The notes under the pieces are model-generated. The model worked only from the letters and a program-made list of their open reading frames with translations. It was not told where the DNA came from and did no database searches. From a virus, in IMG/VR virus record IMGVR_UViG_3300037852_000176, positions 1-39,155 of that record: a stretch of DNA of 39,155 nucleotides. The stretch is one strand, 5' to 3'. Made by a program: the position numbers and the translations under genes. This document shows, in pieces, positions 22,601 to 32,058 of this stretch (the stretch's first letter is position 1; every line of letters starts with the position of its first letter).

Positions 22601-23055
22601 GCCGCGCCCCACAGTGTGAAGAAGCGTTTCTCAGCCCGCCACAGTGCGTGCTTCCCCGTCACATCACGCGAGCAGTCTTCCTCATAGACTGGGCTAGGCG
22701 CCCGTGCATGGATGATATTGGGCCACGAAGTTATGATTCCTCCGTGCGCGAACAATCGCCCAATCTTGAACAACACTGCATCGCCGGGGCCACTTGGCGC
22801 AGGGAGTTCGCGGGCAAAGTGTCTCGCAAAATTCAGATAAATCTCTTCATTACGATGCAAATGCCACTGCGGCGAATACGGGCGTGGATCAAAATCGGGC
22901 GGCAAATAACCCAGTGTGCGATAAACCGCAACTAACAGCATCGCACAATCCGTGCCCGCCCCACGCACCATTGCACCACTGCGATACGGGGTACGACACC
23001 ACTGGTGCGCCAGTTCCACAATCGCGGCCCGCTGTTCCTGCTCTTGCAATTGCAT
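22597..23055 (-). CDS. NlpC/P60 family tail-tip peptidase
   Basis: This 152-residue cysteine peptidase has the catalytic Cys in GAGTDCAMLL (near residue 37), the His in FAHGGIIT (near 105) and a third polar His in IIHA. It lies between DUF2163 and the J-like protein, as gp14 does in the Rhodobacter capsulatus gene transfer agent, and would cut peptidoglycan peptides to let the tail pass or help tip assembly. The ATG overlaps the upstream stop (ATGA). A second N-terminal tail domain, present in some relatives, is absent. Confidence 0.87.
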   Translation of the reverse strand: MQLQEQEQRAAIVELAHQWCRTPYRSGAMVRGAGTDCAMLLVAVYRTLGYLPPDFDPRPYSPQWHLHRNEEIYLNFARHFARELPAPSGPGDAVLFKIGRLFAHGGIITSWPNIIHARAPSPVYEEDCSRDVTGKHALWRAEKRFFTLWGAA

Positions 23056-23969
23056 CAGATGCTCAACATAACTGGCGGCACTTTGTCAAACCCGCGGAAA
23101 TTTGCATCATTAGCAAACTTCTGTTGGCAGGTGGCAAAGCTCTTACTACACCCTGGATAAACTGTGAATGCATCGCCCGGATTCGGCGCAACGTCCAATA
23201 CATACGCAAGCCCGAATCCAAATGAATTATTATTATCAATCAATACTTGCGTCCCGGCAAGCGTGCCGCTTGTAAATAGAAGTCTGCCGCCCGAATAGTT
23301 CTGCAACCCATCGCCGCCAGTCGGGGTGGCGACCCCACCGACGGGGAAGATAGATTGATTACTATTAACCGACGCAACAATATAATCCGTGCCGAACGAA
23401 GCCTTGTCTAGCGTGCAGCCAGCGTCGAACAAAGTCCAATTGCACCCCGGCTGGTAATAGTTCCGTGGCATATTGACTTCAAGCTTAACCAGCGGCGAAC
23501 GGACTTTCGCCTCCACGTGCGTCTGCCCGGCCTTCTCGATCTGCCCCATATAGCCGATGAATAGTTGCCAAACATACGGCGCGCCGATGGGCGGATTCTG
23601 CACATCGTAAGCCGCGTTTCCCGTGACCAGCGGAAACACAATCCTCCACCGATAAATCGAGCCGCCGTCCATAACTCCAGAAGACATCGCCGGAAGGAAC
23701 ACGCCTCCGAACAGTGTATCACTGGGCAAGGCAAATATCTTAATCTTCTGTTCGTCGATTTGAAAGCCAGTGTCTAATTTCCGCCTCAACCCATCAATCC
23801 GCACCCCGCCAGATTTCCACACTACACTCAACGCCGTCACGTCAACGTCCAAATCTGTATAACTATCAGTCTGCCCGGCCGCCGAGACGAACTGATATAG
23901 ATGCCCCATCACGGCGCGGGTTTGTGATTGCACAAACTCCAAATAGCCGCTGCCAATTCCTTGTTTCAT
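23055..23969 (-). CDS. DUF2163 (phage BR0599-type) tail-tip protein
   Basis: This 304-residue protein carries the hallmark of DUF2163 near the C-terminus: FATCQQKFANDANFRGF. Conserved-type cysteines also occur in PGCNWTLFDAGCTLDK. Proteins of this family form the distal tail hub in the Rhodobacter capsulatus gene transfer agent (gp13) and related siphophages. ATG 23969 overlaps the stop of the DUF2460 gene. The stop overlaps the NlpC/P60 gene. Length is close to the family norm. Confidence 0.88.
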   Translation of the reverse strand: MKQGIGSGYLEFVQSQTRAVMGHLYQFVSAAGQTDSYTDLDVDVTALSVVWKSGGVRIDGLRRKLDTGFQIDEQKIKIFALPSDTLFGGVFLPAMSSGVMDGGSIYRWRIVFPLVTGNAAYDVQNPPIGAPYVWQLFIGYMGQIEKAGQTHVEAKVRSPLVKLEVNMPRNYYQPGCNWTLFDAGCTLDKASFGTDYIVASVNSNQSIFPVGGVATPTGGDGLQNYSGGRLLFTSGTLAGTQVLIDNNNSFGFGLAYVLDVAPNPGDAFTVYPGCSKSFATCQQKFANDANFRGFDKVPPVMLSI

Positions 23970-24640
23970 GGCTTCACCGACCAGAATTTCAACTCCTTAT
24001 TCTCCCAGAGATTCTTTGCCCACTGCTCGTACAGTTCCGCGTCTTCGAGAAATCGGCAGCGGAAGTAGAAATGCAAATCCACACTAAGCGTTTGCCCAAT
24101 CGTCGGAATGAAATTGAACTGGAGCAGTGTTCGGGTAGAATCGAGAGCGTAGTTTGCTGGATTCACCGGCACATTGTTTAGATACACCGCGTCGAGGGTC
24201 TTCACCCCACCCACAGGAATTGTCATTGGCGGTGTGAACGGCCCAACGCCCCAAGAATAGTACAGTGGGTACTGGAAGCTCCCCCCATCCGTAATCCCGC
24301 ACGGAACATTGAATCGCGAGTTATCATCGGGATCGGTGTAGAAGAACTCTCCATACGCGCCGAGGCACTGAAGGAATAGGCCGCACAGCTGCTGCCATTC
24401 AGTATAACCAACCGGCGGCTCGGGCGTAATGTTCTGCGTCTGCTCACGCAACCAAGCATCGCCGCCAAATGTCAGTGTGAATAGCCACCGCGGGTAGACT
24501 TGCCGCGCAAGTTGGTACTCTCGCCCGCTTATTGCAACGGCTGTTTCAGTTAGGAAGCTCGGCTCCTTATGCGATGACCACGCCTCTGACGGTAGCAATG
24601 GAAACACCGGAGTCGGCGAAGGGAAATTTACAAAGCCCAC
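23966..24640 (-). CDS. DUF2460 distal tail protein, copy 1 (224 aa)
   Basis: GTG 24640 starts the gene four bases after the stop of the larger DUF2460 gene. The sequence has the usual DUF2460 features: FPSPTPVFPLLP, SGREYQLARQVYPRWLFTLTF, GEFFYTDPDD, and a C-terminal FRCRFLEDAELYEQWA followed by KELKFWSVKP. The length is normal for the family. It corresponds to gp12 of the Rhodobacter gene transfer agent, the distal tail component that forms a ring at the tube end. A second copy lies immediately upstream. Confidence 0.88.
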   Translation of the reverse strand: MGFVNFPSPTPVFPLLPSEAWSSHKEPSFLTETAVAISGREYQLARQVYPRWLFTLTFGGDAWLREQTQNITPEPPVGYTEWQQLCGLFLQCLGAYGEFFYTDPDDNSRFNVPCGITDGGSFQYPLYYSWGVGPFTPPMTIPVGGVKTLDAVYLNNVPVNPANYALDSTRTLLQFNFIPTIGQTLSVDLHFYFRCRFLEDAELYEQWAKNLWENKELKFWSVKP

Positions 24641-24644
24641 GGCA

Positions 24645-26393
24645 TCATCCGAAGTTTGGCCAATAGACCGAACGGAACTTCAAACTCTTCAACGTCCACC
24701 GATCCTGCATGAACTCCTCGAAATCCTGTTTATCCTCGACGAAGCGGCAGAGGTAGTAATATGTGAATGTCATCGTGATAACCGAGCCGGGAGCTGGCGC
24801 AGTTTGGAATACAAGCTCATTCCCCGACGCACTATACACCAACGGGTTGATAATCACGTTGTCAACACGGACTTCAATAATCGTGTTAATCCCGCCGACC
24901 GGCTCCGTGATCTGTGCCGCGCCAATTCCCCAAGTGCGAATCGCTGTGAACTTAACCGTCTGTCCGTCGCCATTAGCAATGAACTGAAGCAGGCGTGACT
25001 CATCCCACGGCGCGGTGAAATAGAACAGGCCGAATTGGCCATAGAGCGAGAGCCACAACTGACACAATTGCATAAACTGCGTGAAACCCGCGAAGAATGC
25101 GTTTGGCGTTTGGTTTTGTGTCTGATCACGAAGTTCTTCAAACAGCAAATCAATCTCCCACAGCGCGACGAGAATTTGATTCGCCCCGCGAACTTCTCGC
25201 CCACTACTTGCCGTGCCAATTGTCGTCTTGAAGTTTGGTTTAACCTTGACTGGGAAGCCCACAGGGATATTTGGAAACACCGGAATAGGCCCGCCACCCT
25301 CAGACTGTGAAATAGTGACGAGCGTGAGAAGTTTAGAAATTGCAAGGTGAGTTGGTGGGATCGTTGTGGCGAGAACATCGAGCTTGGAGAAGGCGAGTAG
25401 AGGCGGAGTCGTTGCGGGGAGCGCGATGAGCTTGGATATACTAACGCCGGATGGCGGGAGTGCCTGTTGCGCTCGCAACGGCAATTGCCGCGAGGCCCAC
25501 CGCCAATACTCATCAAACTCATCACTTCCACTCCGCCGCGCCATCGCCATTGGAGTCGGCGGAATAATCGGGGGCGGCTGCGGAAACAGTGATGACTGTT
25601 GACGCGCGCGAACAAGTCGGGAAGGGAGATTATCTGGCTCCTCATTGTCATAACTAAGTGCGCGAAGGGCTTGCGCCCGCGGCTGTGCATACGCCGGTGC
25701 AAATGCGGCCGATCCATCTGCCGTAAACGCATCGACCATTCCTATCAGATGCGTCGGGGCGGCGGCAACCGTATTAGTAACTGTCGTACCTGCTTGCGGC
25801 GATGATAACGACATAAATGCCGTCAGCAGATACGCAAACTTCGATCCTCCGTTATTCTCCACATTGTGAATTTGGGTGAAACCACTGGGCAATCCCGGCC
25901 AAGCAGTTAATCCGCCATCGCTCTGCCCAAACGCACAAATCGCCAGATCGTTAGAATTATTTGTACTATACGTCCGCGTAACGCCCGATCCCGAATTCGG
26001 CAGCGAGCCGTTAGGATCAAACGGGCTGGCTAAACTGAAGTTGCCGTTAATAGCAAAGCAACTAATCGCCGCATCATCGACGTTCCCGGTCATCGTGACA
26101 GTGATAACCTTGGCCGTCAACGCGCCTGTGGATGGAGCCTCCCAGACCTCCAACCCATGAAAGAATCCAGCGTTGGCCGGATCAGCGCCCTGAACCTGCA
26201 CTCGCGGCGAAGAACCAAAACTCAGCCCGGTGGCAGTAACACTACTAACACTTCGCTGCGTTGTCGGTTCTTCGTGATAGACGACGACAACGATGGTGTC
26301 GTTCGTGTCAGTCGTGGTTAGTGTAACTGTGCCCGAACTTGTACCTGAGAAAGTCCCAGTCGCGCCACTGCCATCAGTTACGGGCGAAGCCAC
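24645..26393 (-). CDS. DUF2460 copy 2 fused to N-terminal beta-domain and repeat linker (582 aa)
   Basis: GTG 26393 opens a 582-residue protein. Residues 1-235 form a Ser/Thr/Gly-rich beta domain (TIVVVVYHEEP, FHGLEVWEAPS, PFDPNGSLP) of a kind I have seen in secreted and virion proteins, perhaps carbohydrate-binding. A charged and Pro-rich stretch and a tandem ISKL repeat (25299-25445) follow. The last 200 residues are a second DUF2460 domain: SSGREVRGANQILVALWEID, GLFYFTAPWDE, YYLCRFVEDKQDFEEFM, SLKFRSVYWP. It aligns end to end with the protein encoded next. It may form a mixed distal ring bearing adhesion domains. Confidence 0.8.
   Translation of the reverse strand: MASPVTDGSGATGTFSGTSSGTVTLTTTDTNDTIVVVVYHEEPTTQRSVSSVTATGLSFGSSPRVQVQGADPANAGFFHGLEVWEAPSTGALTAKVITVTMTGNVDDAAISCFAINGNFSLASPFDPNGSLPNSGSGVTRTYSTNNSNDLAICAFGQSDGGLTAWPGLPSGFTQIHNVENNGGSKFAYLLTAFMSLSSPQAGTTVTNTVAAAPTHLIGMVDAFTADGSAAFAPAYAQPRAQALRALSYDNEEPDNLPSRLVRARQQSSLFPQPPPIIPPTPMAMARRSGSDEFDEYWRWASRQLPLRAQQALPPSGVSISKLIALPATTPPLLAFSKLDVLATTIPPTHLAISKLLTLVTISQSEGGGPIPVFPNIPVGFPVKVKPNFKTTIGTASSGREVRGANQILVALWEIDLLFEELRDQTQNQTPNAFFAGFTQFMQLCQLWLSLYGQFGLFYFTAPWDESRLLQFIANGDGQTVKFTAIRTWGIGAAQITEPVGGINTIIEVRVDNVIINPLVYSASGNELVFQTAPAPGSVITMTFTYYYLCRFVEDKQDFEEFMQDRWTLKSLKFRSVYWPNFG
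25299..25445 (-). repeat. Tandem protein repeat (about 17 residues, three copies) in the DUF2460 fusion linker
   Basis: Three in-frame copies of a unit reading VSISKLIALPATTPP, LAFSKLDVLATTIPP and LAISKLLTLVTI join the beta domain to the DUF2460 domain. The SKL core is kept in each copy while other positions vary, and codons differ, so the repeat is old rather than a recent slippage. It probably acts as an extended spacer. Confidence 0.65.
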
Positions 26394-26422
26394 GAAGGAT
26401 TACCTGCGGCGGGCGTGTGTAA

Positions 26423-26887
26423 CTAGACCTCTTCGACCCACATCGTTGCATTCACGTTGAGCGAGCCAGAGATACTGTCCAGCGACAGCACCATCGCCTC
26501 ACTGATCGTCGCCTCGGGCGCGGCATCGCGGAACGGTGGCTGCCAATAGAACCCATTGATCGGATTGAACTCGTCCGAGAAGATCGTGTTAGTTGCAGTG
26601 GAACTGGTTGCCGGGGTCGTGTCGTTCGTGTGGGCGGTGAACGAGGCGGCGGCGTCGTTCGGGTTGGTCTTCTGTGGCGTCGGGGTCGAGCCGCCCGAAC
26701 CCGCAGTCACTGTCGCCGCATAATGCACGAGCCGGATCCGATAATTTCCGACCGTCGTCTGCCCGTTCGCGCCCAGTTGCACGCCGTGCACCTTAATCAC
26801 GCGGCTCGCGCCCGAAAACGCAGCAATGATGTCCTGCACCGCGCTGACAGCAACATTGTTACACTGAACCGTATACATGCGTCCCAT
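26423..26887 (-). CDS. Minor structural protein, phage tail region (154 aa)
   Basis: ATG 26887 has AGGAGAG nine bases upstream, favouring it over the in-frame ATG three codons later. The sequence begins YTVQCNNVAVSAVQDIIAAF and contains IKVHGVQLGAN, a GSGGSTPTPQK turn and GFYWQPPF, then ends in a beta strand with VEEV. This arrangement matches a common family of uncharacterised phage structural proteins, possibly a decoration or tail-surface component. Its position between a lectin-like protein and the DUF2460 fusion fits tail-tip assembly. No enzymatic motif is present. Confidence 0.72.
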   Translation of the reverse strand: MGRMYTVQCNNVAVSAVQDIIAAFSGASRVIKVHGVQLGANGQTTVGNYRIRLVHYAATVTAGSGGSTPTPQKTNPNDAAASFTAHTNDTTPATSSTATNTIFSDEFNPINGFYWQPPFRDAAPEATISEAMVLSLDSISGSLNVNATMWVEEV

Positions 26888-26902
26888 AGAAAGCTCTCCT
26901 AG

Positions 26903-27949
26903 TTAGGTGATTGACTTCATGCCCTGTTGGAGCACATTGAGTTCGGTGATTGTCCAGGCCACGCCGGTGTTGGGATTCGTGAGCCACGGAGCGGACTGGA
27001 GACTGAAGCTGTTCCCCGGTGTCTGCGTACCCGAAACATAAGTCGTCGCGTGGGTTACAATTTCGAAATCGAAGTGCGAAGGAGCACCGCCGCCCGTAGC
27101 AGCCCGTCCAGTTGTCGTAACATCGAGCACCGCATACGTGCCTGCGGGCATCGAATTGCCAGTGTACAGTTGCTCTTGATTCGCCGTCGCGCTGAAATTT
27201 GCCGTCAAATCGTTGAGGGTGATTTCATTCACATCAGTAAATGTGCCCGACCACTGATCCAAATTACCAAGCCCGCCCGGTGCGAGCGTAACTAAGCCCA
27301 TGCTTCGCGTGTCGCTCGTATCCCAGATCACTTCCGACCACGCAGTGTACGCAGGAATAAACACCGTTCCCGCTCCCCACGAGCACAAGTCCATTCCGGT
27401 AATTGTTGTATTCCCGTTCGTCGTTGTATCGCCGGCAAATGAAATAAGCAAACTCCCATCAGTATAGATATTTATATGCCCACTAACCGCATAAAGAATA
27501 TCGAAATCTAGTTTCGTCAACAGTCCGGTTGCCATCGCCCCGGTAGTTGTTGCAAGGAGAGTCACATTTCCTGCATTATCTACCTTCAAAAGCTGATAAG
27601 TATTCGTTGGCAAGGTATTGCCGAATCGCCGTAACTGCAATCGCGGCACATCGCCAGCGGACAATGCTTGCCAGAGAATGCCATTAAAGTCAATGTTATC
27701 AGCACCATAGTTGAATATACGCGCAGAGAACCAAAACTGTGAAATCGCAATGCCATAAGAACTAGGAATGCGCCAACTCTGCGTGATGGGGCTGGCCATA
27801 CGTGCAGTCCCATCGGGCGCATATGAGTTGTTCGCGGCAACTGCGCACCGTGCAAATCCGTTGCGGAAATGCCCCGAAGTTGTATCGACTATGGGCGCGC
27901 CGATCGGAGCGAAGTGCATATCCTCCGCACCGCGAAATAAATAGGTCAT
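26903..27949 (-). CDS. Lectin-like (concanavalin A/LamG-type) tail protein (348 aa)
   Basis: ATG 27949 overlaps the tape-measure stop (ATGA). An ATG three codons earlier has its Shine-Dalgarno too close, whereas AAGGGG is well spaced for 27949. The beta-rich sequence includes a strand pair around WFSARIFNYG, LDFDILYAVSGHINIYTDG and SFAGDTTTNG, typical of jelly-roll laminin G/concanavalin-like domains found in phage structural proteins. The C-terminal third (about 230-348) is a separate beta region. It is likely to coat the distal tail and bind glycans, though no binding residues can be named. Confidence 0.72.
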   Translation of the reverse strand: MTYLFRGAEDMHFAPIGAPIVDTTSGHFRNGFARCAVAANNSYAPDGTARMASPITQSWRIPSSYGIAISQFWFSARIFNYGADNIDFNGILWQALSAGDVPRLQLRRFGNTLPTNTYQLLKVDNAGNVTLLATTTGAMATGLLTKLDFDILYAVSGHINIYTDGSLLISFAGDTTTNGNTTITGMDLCSWGAGTVFIPAYTAWSEVIWDTSDTRSMGLVTLAPGGLGNLDQWSGTFTDVNEITLNDLTANFSATANQEQLYTGNSMPAGTYAVLDVTTTGRAATGGGAPSHFDFEIVTHATTYVSGTQTPGNSFSLQSAPWLTNPNTGVAWTITELNVLQQGMKSIT

Positions 27950-30900
27950 CCGCGCCATCCCCTTCGCACTAGGTTTCGCGCTATTCCGGCCATTGAGGAA
28001 GCGTTGGTGGCGAGGGTGGAAGCTAGTTGCTCTGGCGTCATCCGCGATGGGCCGGTATTGATGGTGGGGGAATAGTTGATGCTAGCGCCGTAACTGTTCC
28101 CACCAACGCCGCCGCCTTTCCCCGAAATCATATCTTGCACGCCCTCGCTCAACTGCTTTGGCAAGACCATTTCATTGGGGTGGAGTATGCTCAGCATTCC
28201 GCCACTCGCATTGCCGCCGACGATCATTCCGCCCGCCGCCGATGGGACTACGCCGCCTTGCGAGAACAAGAGAGCACTGGCCAGAGCGCCGCCACCTTTC
28301 GCGAGCAATCCTAACCCCGACGACGCGCTTGCGCTCGCCGCCGCCGCCGCTTGGGCCGCCGAATTCGCCGTCACTGCTGCCGTGTTCCCAATATCAGCGG
28401 TTGTATTCGTAGTCTTAATCGTCGCGGCAATTTGCGTCGCGGCAGTATCTGTGGCTTTCGCCGATGCAGTGGTAGTCGTTGCCGCAGTATCTGTCGTGGT
28501 TGCAGTCGTATTCGTGGTCGTCGCAGCTGCATTCGTCGAAGCTGCCGTTCCGGCCGTCGTCAGCGCACTACCAGACTGCGTTGCGCTCGATCCGACGGAA
28601 GTGAGTGACGAGCCAGTCTTCTGCGCCGTTTGGCCCAGATTCTTGATCGCTGAGTCCGCCTGACTCGTGCCCGCGGAAGCAATAGAACTTGCGCCGCCCA
28701 TCCCGAACGATGCCGCTTTCGGCGCATCATCGCCGAATAGTTTCGCCAGCGCGCCGCCCGGCCCGCCCTCGCCAAACAACTTCGTCGATACTTTATCCCA
28801 TATCGACTTCATAATACTCTTGCCCGCATCTTCGAGCATCGAGTCGAGCGCCTTACCAATCGCCGCCCGGATTTGCTCGCCCTTATCATCGACCTTGATA
28901 GTGGTCAGGCCCGCCTTGATCAGCGTGACTTGAGGATTGACAACAGCGGAGACGACATTCGACAGGCCGGATTCAAAGCTACTACCTAACGAACTAAAGA
29001 ACGAATCCAATGCCTGATGGGACTGTTGCCAAGCCGAATATGCCTTGTTGTAGTCCGCCACCTCTTCCTGTGTCAACTTAGCCCGAATCTGCGCGATCTT
29101 CTCCTCGGCCTTTTGGACTACATCGGCCTCATTCTGGTGCGCGGCGATGATTGCCTGCTGCGCGTCGATTTCGATCTGGGCGGCCTGCTGTGCTAGTTGT
29201 GCATCTTGTTGCGCGGCGGCGGCCTGCATCTTACTAATCCCGCCCGCACCCGTTCCCGCCTCTTTGGCCAAAATCTCCTGCACTTGCGCATTCGCGCCGA
29301 CCTGCTGGCGCTGTGCAGTTAGCAAGCCCGCTTGCCTCGTCGCGGCCTCTTCGGTATCGTGGATGGTTTGTTCAGTGAATTGCTTGTGCAGCGCGGCGAG
29401 CTTGGCCAACATCTGCTGGTATTCTAGCTGAGTCAGCGTACCACTGGCCCGCGCGGCAGAGACGACTGCGGCGTAGTCATCAATGATTTGCTGTGTCAGC
29501 TTCCGCGAACCGTCCCGCTCAATATCCCACATGGCGACGGCGGTGCGGGTTTTGTCGGTCGCGGCGGCTTGGGCGGCGCGAGCGGCTTGGCCCTGCGCCT
29601 CGTAAGCGCGCGCAACGTCATCAACTTGCGCCTTTCCAAACGCGGCTTCCATCTGTTCTGGCGGAGTCTTCTGTGCTTGTGCTTTTTGTATGTACGCCTG
29701 CGTAAGTTTGCGTACTGCATCCGCCGTATTATTCGCCAGCGCAGCCTCTTGCTGCGCTATCTGATTCTTCCCCGCCGGCTCAATAGTCTCATCCTTCTTC
29801 GCGGCGAGCACTTTAAGCTGCTGATTCTCCAAATCCGTGAGTATCGCTTTCGCCTCGTCATATTCTTTCTTCAACACATTTATATCTATAAACGAACCAG
29901 GTGTTGTGTTCGGACGTGTAAGTGCAGCAGATGGTAGTTGGATGTTGCCGGGCTGCAACGCCTGCGGGATGCCCGAATAAGCACTCTGTGGATCATTGGG
30001 GCCGGGTTGCGGTGGTGGCATTCCAGATGGAGGTACTGATGGCAGCGTTCCAGGTACTGGTTCCGCAGTAAATTTAATACCTCCATGTACTAGATCACGT
30101 CCCTGTTCCAGTGTCGGCGGCGCGCCAGCATTCAAATAGGTACTCGCCGGTAATGTCGGCGAAATCGGAGTCTGTGGCAGCGTGCTCGCGGCAGCGCCCT
30201 TGCCATATTGATCTTGCAGGATCGAATTGCCCGTCACCGTTTCATCGCGTACTGCGGCTGTTCCAGTTGGTCCTTTAGCGCCGGGCGTCATCATTTGGTT
30301 GCCCAGTCCAATCATGGCCGGGCCACCCATTGCAACGCCGGTCATGGTTAGATAGGCGCCCGCCGTCTTAGTCAGCCAATCGCCTTCACTCTCGCCCTTC
30401 AACGCGCGCGTACGGTCTAGCACGCCCGAGATTGCCTGTTCAAGATGGGTGAAGAAGTCGATAATGCCCGTGCTAGTTCCAAACTGTGCCAGCGCCTCGC
30501 CAAGTCCTTTAGTTGCAACGTCTAGTTCATTCATGTGAGTGCGAACGTTGGCGAGTTTAGCCGCCGTCTCCGCATCCATCGTAGCCATGCTTTGATTGAT
30601 CGACTGAACCGCGTGCGCGAATTCCTCATCAGTCATGCGAAGATAACCGGCAATGGCGACGAAATCGCGCGTGCCCAGTATCTTCTCGAACGCCGGAATG
30701 CCCGCGTCGCCGAGGGCTTGGAAGCGGGTGCGTAGGAGTTCTAGCATCTCTGCGGGATTCTGCAAACCTTTCGCGATCTGGTCGGCGGAGATATTCAACT
30801 GAGCAAATCCGGTCGCGGCCTTACTCAGTGGTTCATCGAGCGCTTGATCCATCCGCTCATGCAAGATAGCGAACGTCCGCTCAAGCGCGCCCGCACTACC

Positions 30901-32058
30901 CGTCGCAATTTGCATAACATTCTGCAACTGCGAATACTGGCCAACACTAATCCCCGCCGCCGCAGCAGCATCACGCGTCTGCATGGCTAAGTCAGCAAAA
31001 TTCTTAACCATGCGTTCAAAGCCGGCCACACCGGCAATCGCCCCAAACGCAACAGCAACCGATCCGAAACCCAACCCGGCATCGCGTAAACCGGCGCCCA
31101 AAGTGCTAAACATTTGGCCGCGCTGACCGCGCGAAGCCTCATCGAGTAGGGCCACCATATGGCTGCCCTCTCGATTCATGCCGGTCATGCTAATAGTCGT
31201 ATCTTTGACCGCCGTACCAACGGACTTAATCGCCCCGCCGGCTCGCGTCGCACCGGACGCCATATCGGCGAAATACGCGTACTCCTGATTGCTCAGCGCG
31301 CGAGTGCCCGCGCCAGTTGTCCGTGCAATAATATCCTGCGTGCTTTCGCCCGAACTCTGCCGCACGCCTCGAGTGACCGCCTGTTCAGTCTGCTGCCTCT
31401 CCCGCAACTGCCGCGTGACATTCGCGTTGTCGGCGGCGACGCGTTGCGAGACTGCCAGCCGCGCATATTCCGCCTGCGTGAGTTGGTCTATGGTACTGCG
31501 CTGTTCAGTCCCATATTGCGTCAACTGCTGCATCGTCGCGGCGGCTTCGCGATTGGCCGCCGCCTGCGCGGTCATCGCCGCGGTTGCCTGCTGAACTGAG
31601 CGTAATTGCGCGGCGGAAACAGCTTCGCCGGGGAGGTAAGTGGAGGAAATACCGCGCGTGGCCTGCGCCTGCGCAAGCGCCTCGACGCCGCTAGTTGCTT
31701 GCCGCGCAATCGTCGATGTCGCAAACACCTTCGACGAGGCAGCTGCAACCGTGCTCTGCCGTACCAATGCATCCGTCGTCGCATTGATAGTGGCGACAGC
31801 AGTTCCGCCGCCAGCAACGATCTGCGCGTTGAGGCGCTCTATATCGGCGGTGAGTGTGCGAGTTGTGGTGGAGAGTTTGGTAATCTCGGCGGCTATGACA
31901 TTATAATATCCACTGCCGCTTTGCCCGAACCGTGCGTTCGACTCAGCGGCCTTCGCCAATTCTTGCTGAAACGCCTTGAGTTCGGCCGAAACGCGGGCGA
32001 GTTGCGCGCTCGCCGTTTCTCGCGCTTCAATCAAAATCCCTAAACGTTGATCAGACAA
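27946..32058 (-). CDS. Tail tape measure protein (1370 aa)
   Basis: This is the largest gene of the window. The start is TTG 32058: an in-frame TGA lies only nine bases upstream and the protein begins SDQRLGILIEARETAS, a usual tape-measure opening. Coiled-coil N-terminal repeats (Gln/Ala-rich) lead to a hydrophobic stretch near residues 325-350 (VAVAFGAIAGVAGF), further coiled coils around 870-1020, and an Ala/Thr low-complexity segment near 1160-1245. A Gly-rich C-terminus contains SILHPNEMVLPKQL. By the rule of about 1.5 angstroms per residue the tail would be roughly 200 nm. It follows the chaperone genes with an 8-base overlap. The rare start codon may limit translation. Confidence 0.92.
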   Translation of the reverse strand: MSDQRLGILIEARETASAQLARVSAELKAFQQELAKAAESNARFGQSGSGYYNVIAAEITKLSTTTRTLTADIERLNAQIVAGGGTAVATINATTDALVRQSTVAAASSKVFATSTIARQATSGVEALAQAQATRGISSTYLPGEAVSAAQLRSVQQATAAMTAQAAANREAAATMQQLTQYGTEQRSTIDQLTQAEYARLAVSQRVAADNANVTRQLRERQQTEQAVTRGVRQSSGESTQDIIARTTGAGTRALSNQEYAYFADMASGATRAGGAIKSVGTAVKDTTISMTGMNREGSHMVALLDEASRGQRGQMFSTLGAGLRDAGLGFGSVAVAFGAIAGVAGFERMVKNFADLAMQTRDAAAAAGISVGQYSQLQNVMQIATGSAGALERTFAILHERMDQALDEPLSKAATGFAQLNISADQIAKGLQNPAEMLELLRTRFQALGDAGIPAFEKILGTRDFVAIAGYLRMTDEEFAHAVQSINQSMATMDAETAAKLANVRTHMNELDVATKGLGEALAQFGTSTGIIDFFTHLEQAISGVLDRTRALKGESEGDWLTKTAGAYLTMTGVAMGGPAMIGLGNQMMTPGAKGPTGTAAVRDETVTGNSILQDQYGKGAAASTLPQTPISPTLPASTYLNAGAPPTLEQGRDLVHGGIKFTAEPVPGTLPSVPPSGMPPPQPGPNDPQSAYSGIPQALQPGNIQLPSAALTRPNTTPGSFIDINVLKKEYDEAKAILTDLENQQLKVLAAKKDETIEPAGKNQIAQQEAALANNTADAVRKLTQAYIQKAQAQKTPPEQMEAAFGKAQVDDVARAYEAQGQAARAAQAAATDKTRTAVAMWDIERDGSRKLTQQIIDDYAAVVSAARASGTLTQLEYQQMLAKLAALHKQFTEQTIHDTEEAATRQAGLLTAQRQQVGANAQVQEILAKEAGTGAGGISKMQAAAAQQDAQLAQQAAQIEIDAQQAIIAAHQNEADVVQKAEEKIAQIRAKLTQEEVADYNKAYSAWQQSHQALDSFFSSLGSSFESGLSNVVSAVVNPQVTLIKAGLTTIKVDDKGEQIRAAIGKALDSMLEDAGKSIMKSIWDKVSTKLFGEGGPGGALAKLFGDDAPKAASFGMGGASSIASAGTSQADSAIKNLGQTAQKTGSSLTSVGSSATQSGSALTTAGTAASTNAAATTTNTTATTTDTAATTTTASAKATDTAATQIAATIKTTNTTADIGNTAAVTANSAAQAAAAASASASSGLGLLAKGGGALASALLFSQGGVVPSAAGGMIVGGNASGGMLSILHPNEMVLPKQLSEGVQDMISGKGGGVGGNSYGASINYSPTINTGPSRMTPEQLASTLATNASSMAGIARNLVRRGWRG

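Noticed and set aside
28175-28663. Plus-strand open frame with very hydrophobic Val/Ala product opposite the tape measure
   Set aside because: It is the antisense of the Ala/Thr low-complexity part of the tape measure, where repeated codons give hydrophobic antisense sequence. There is no Shine-Dalgarno, and the strand is opposite to the whole late operon.
31159-31599. Plus-strand open frame opposite the N-terminal part of the tape measure
   Set aside because: Arg-rich antisense shadow with no ribosome site or neighbour on that strand.
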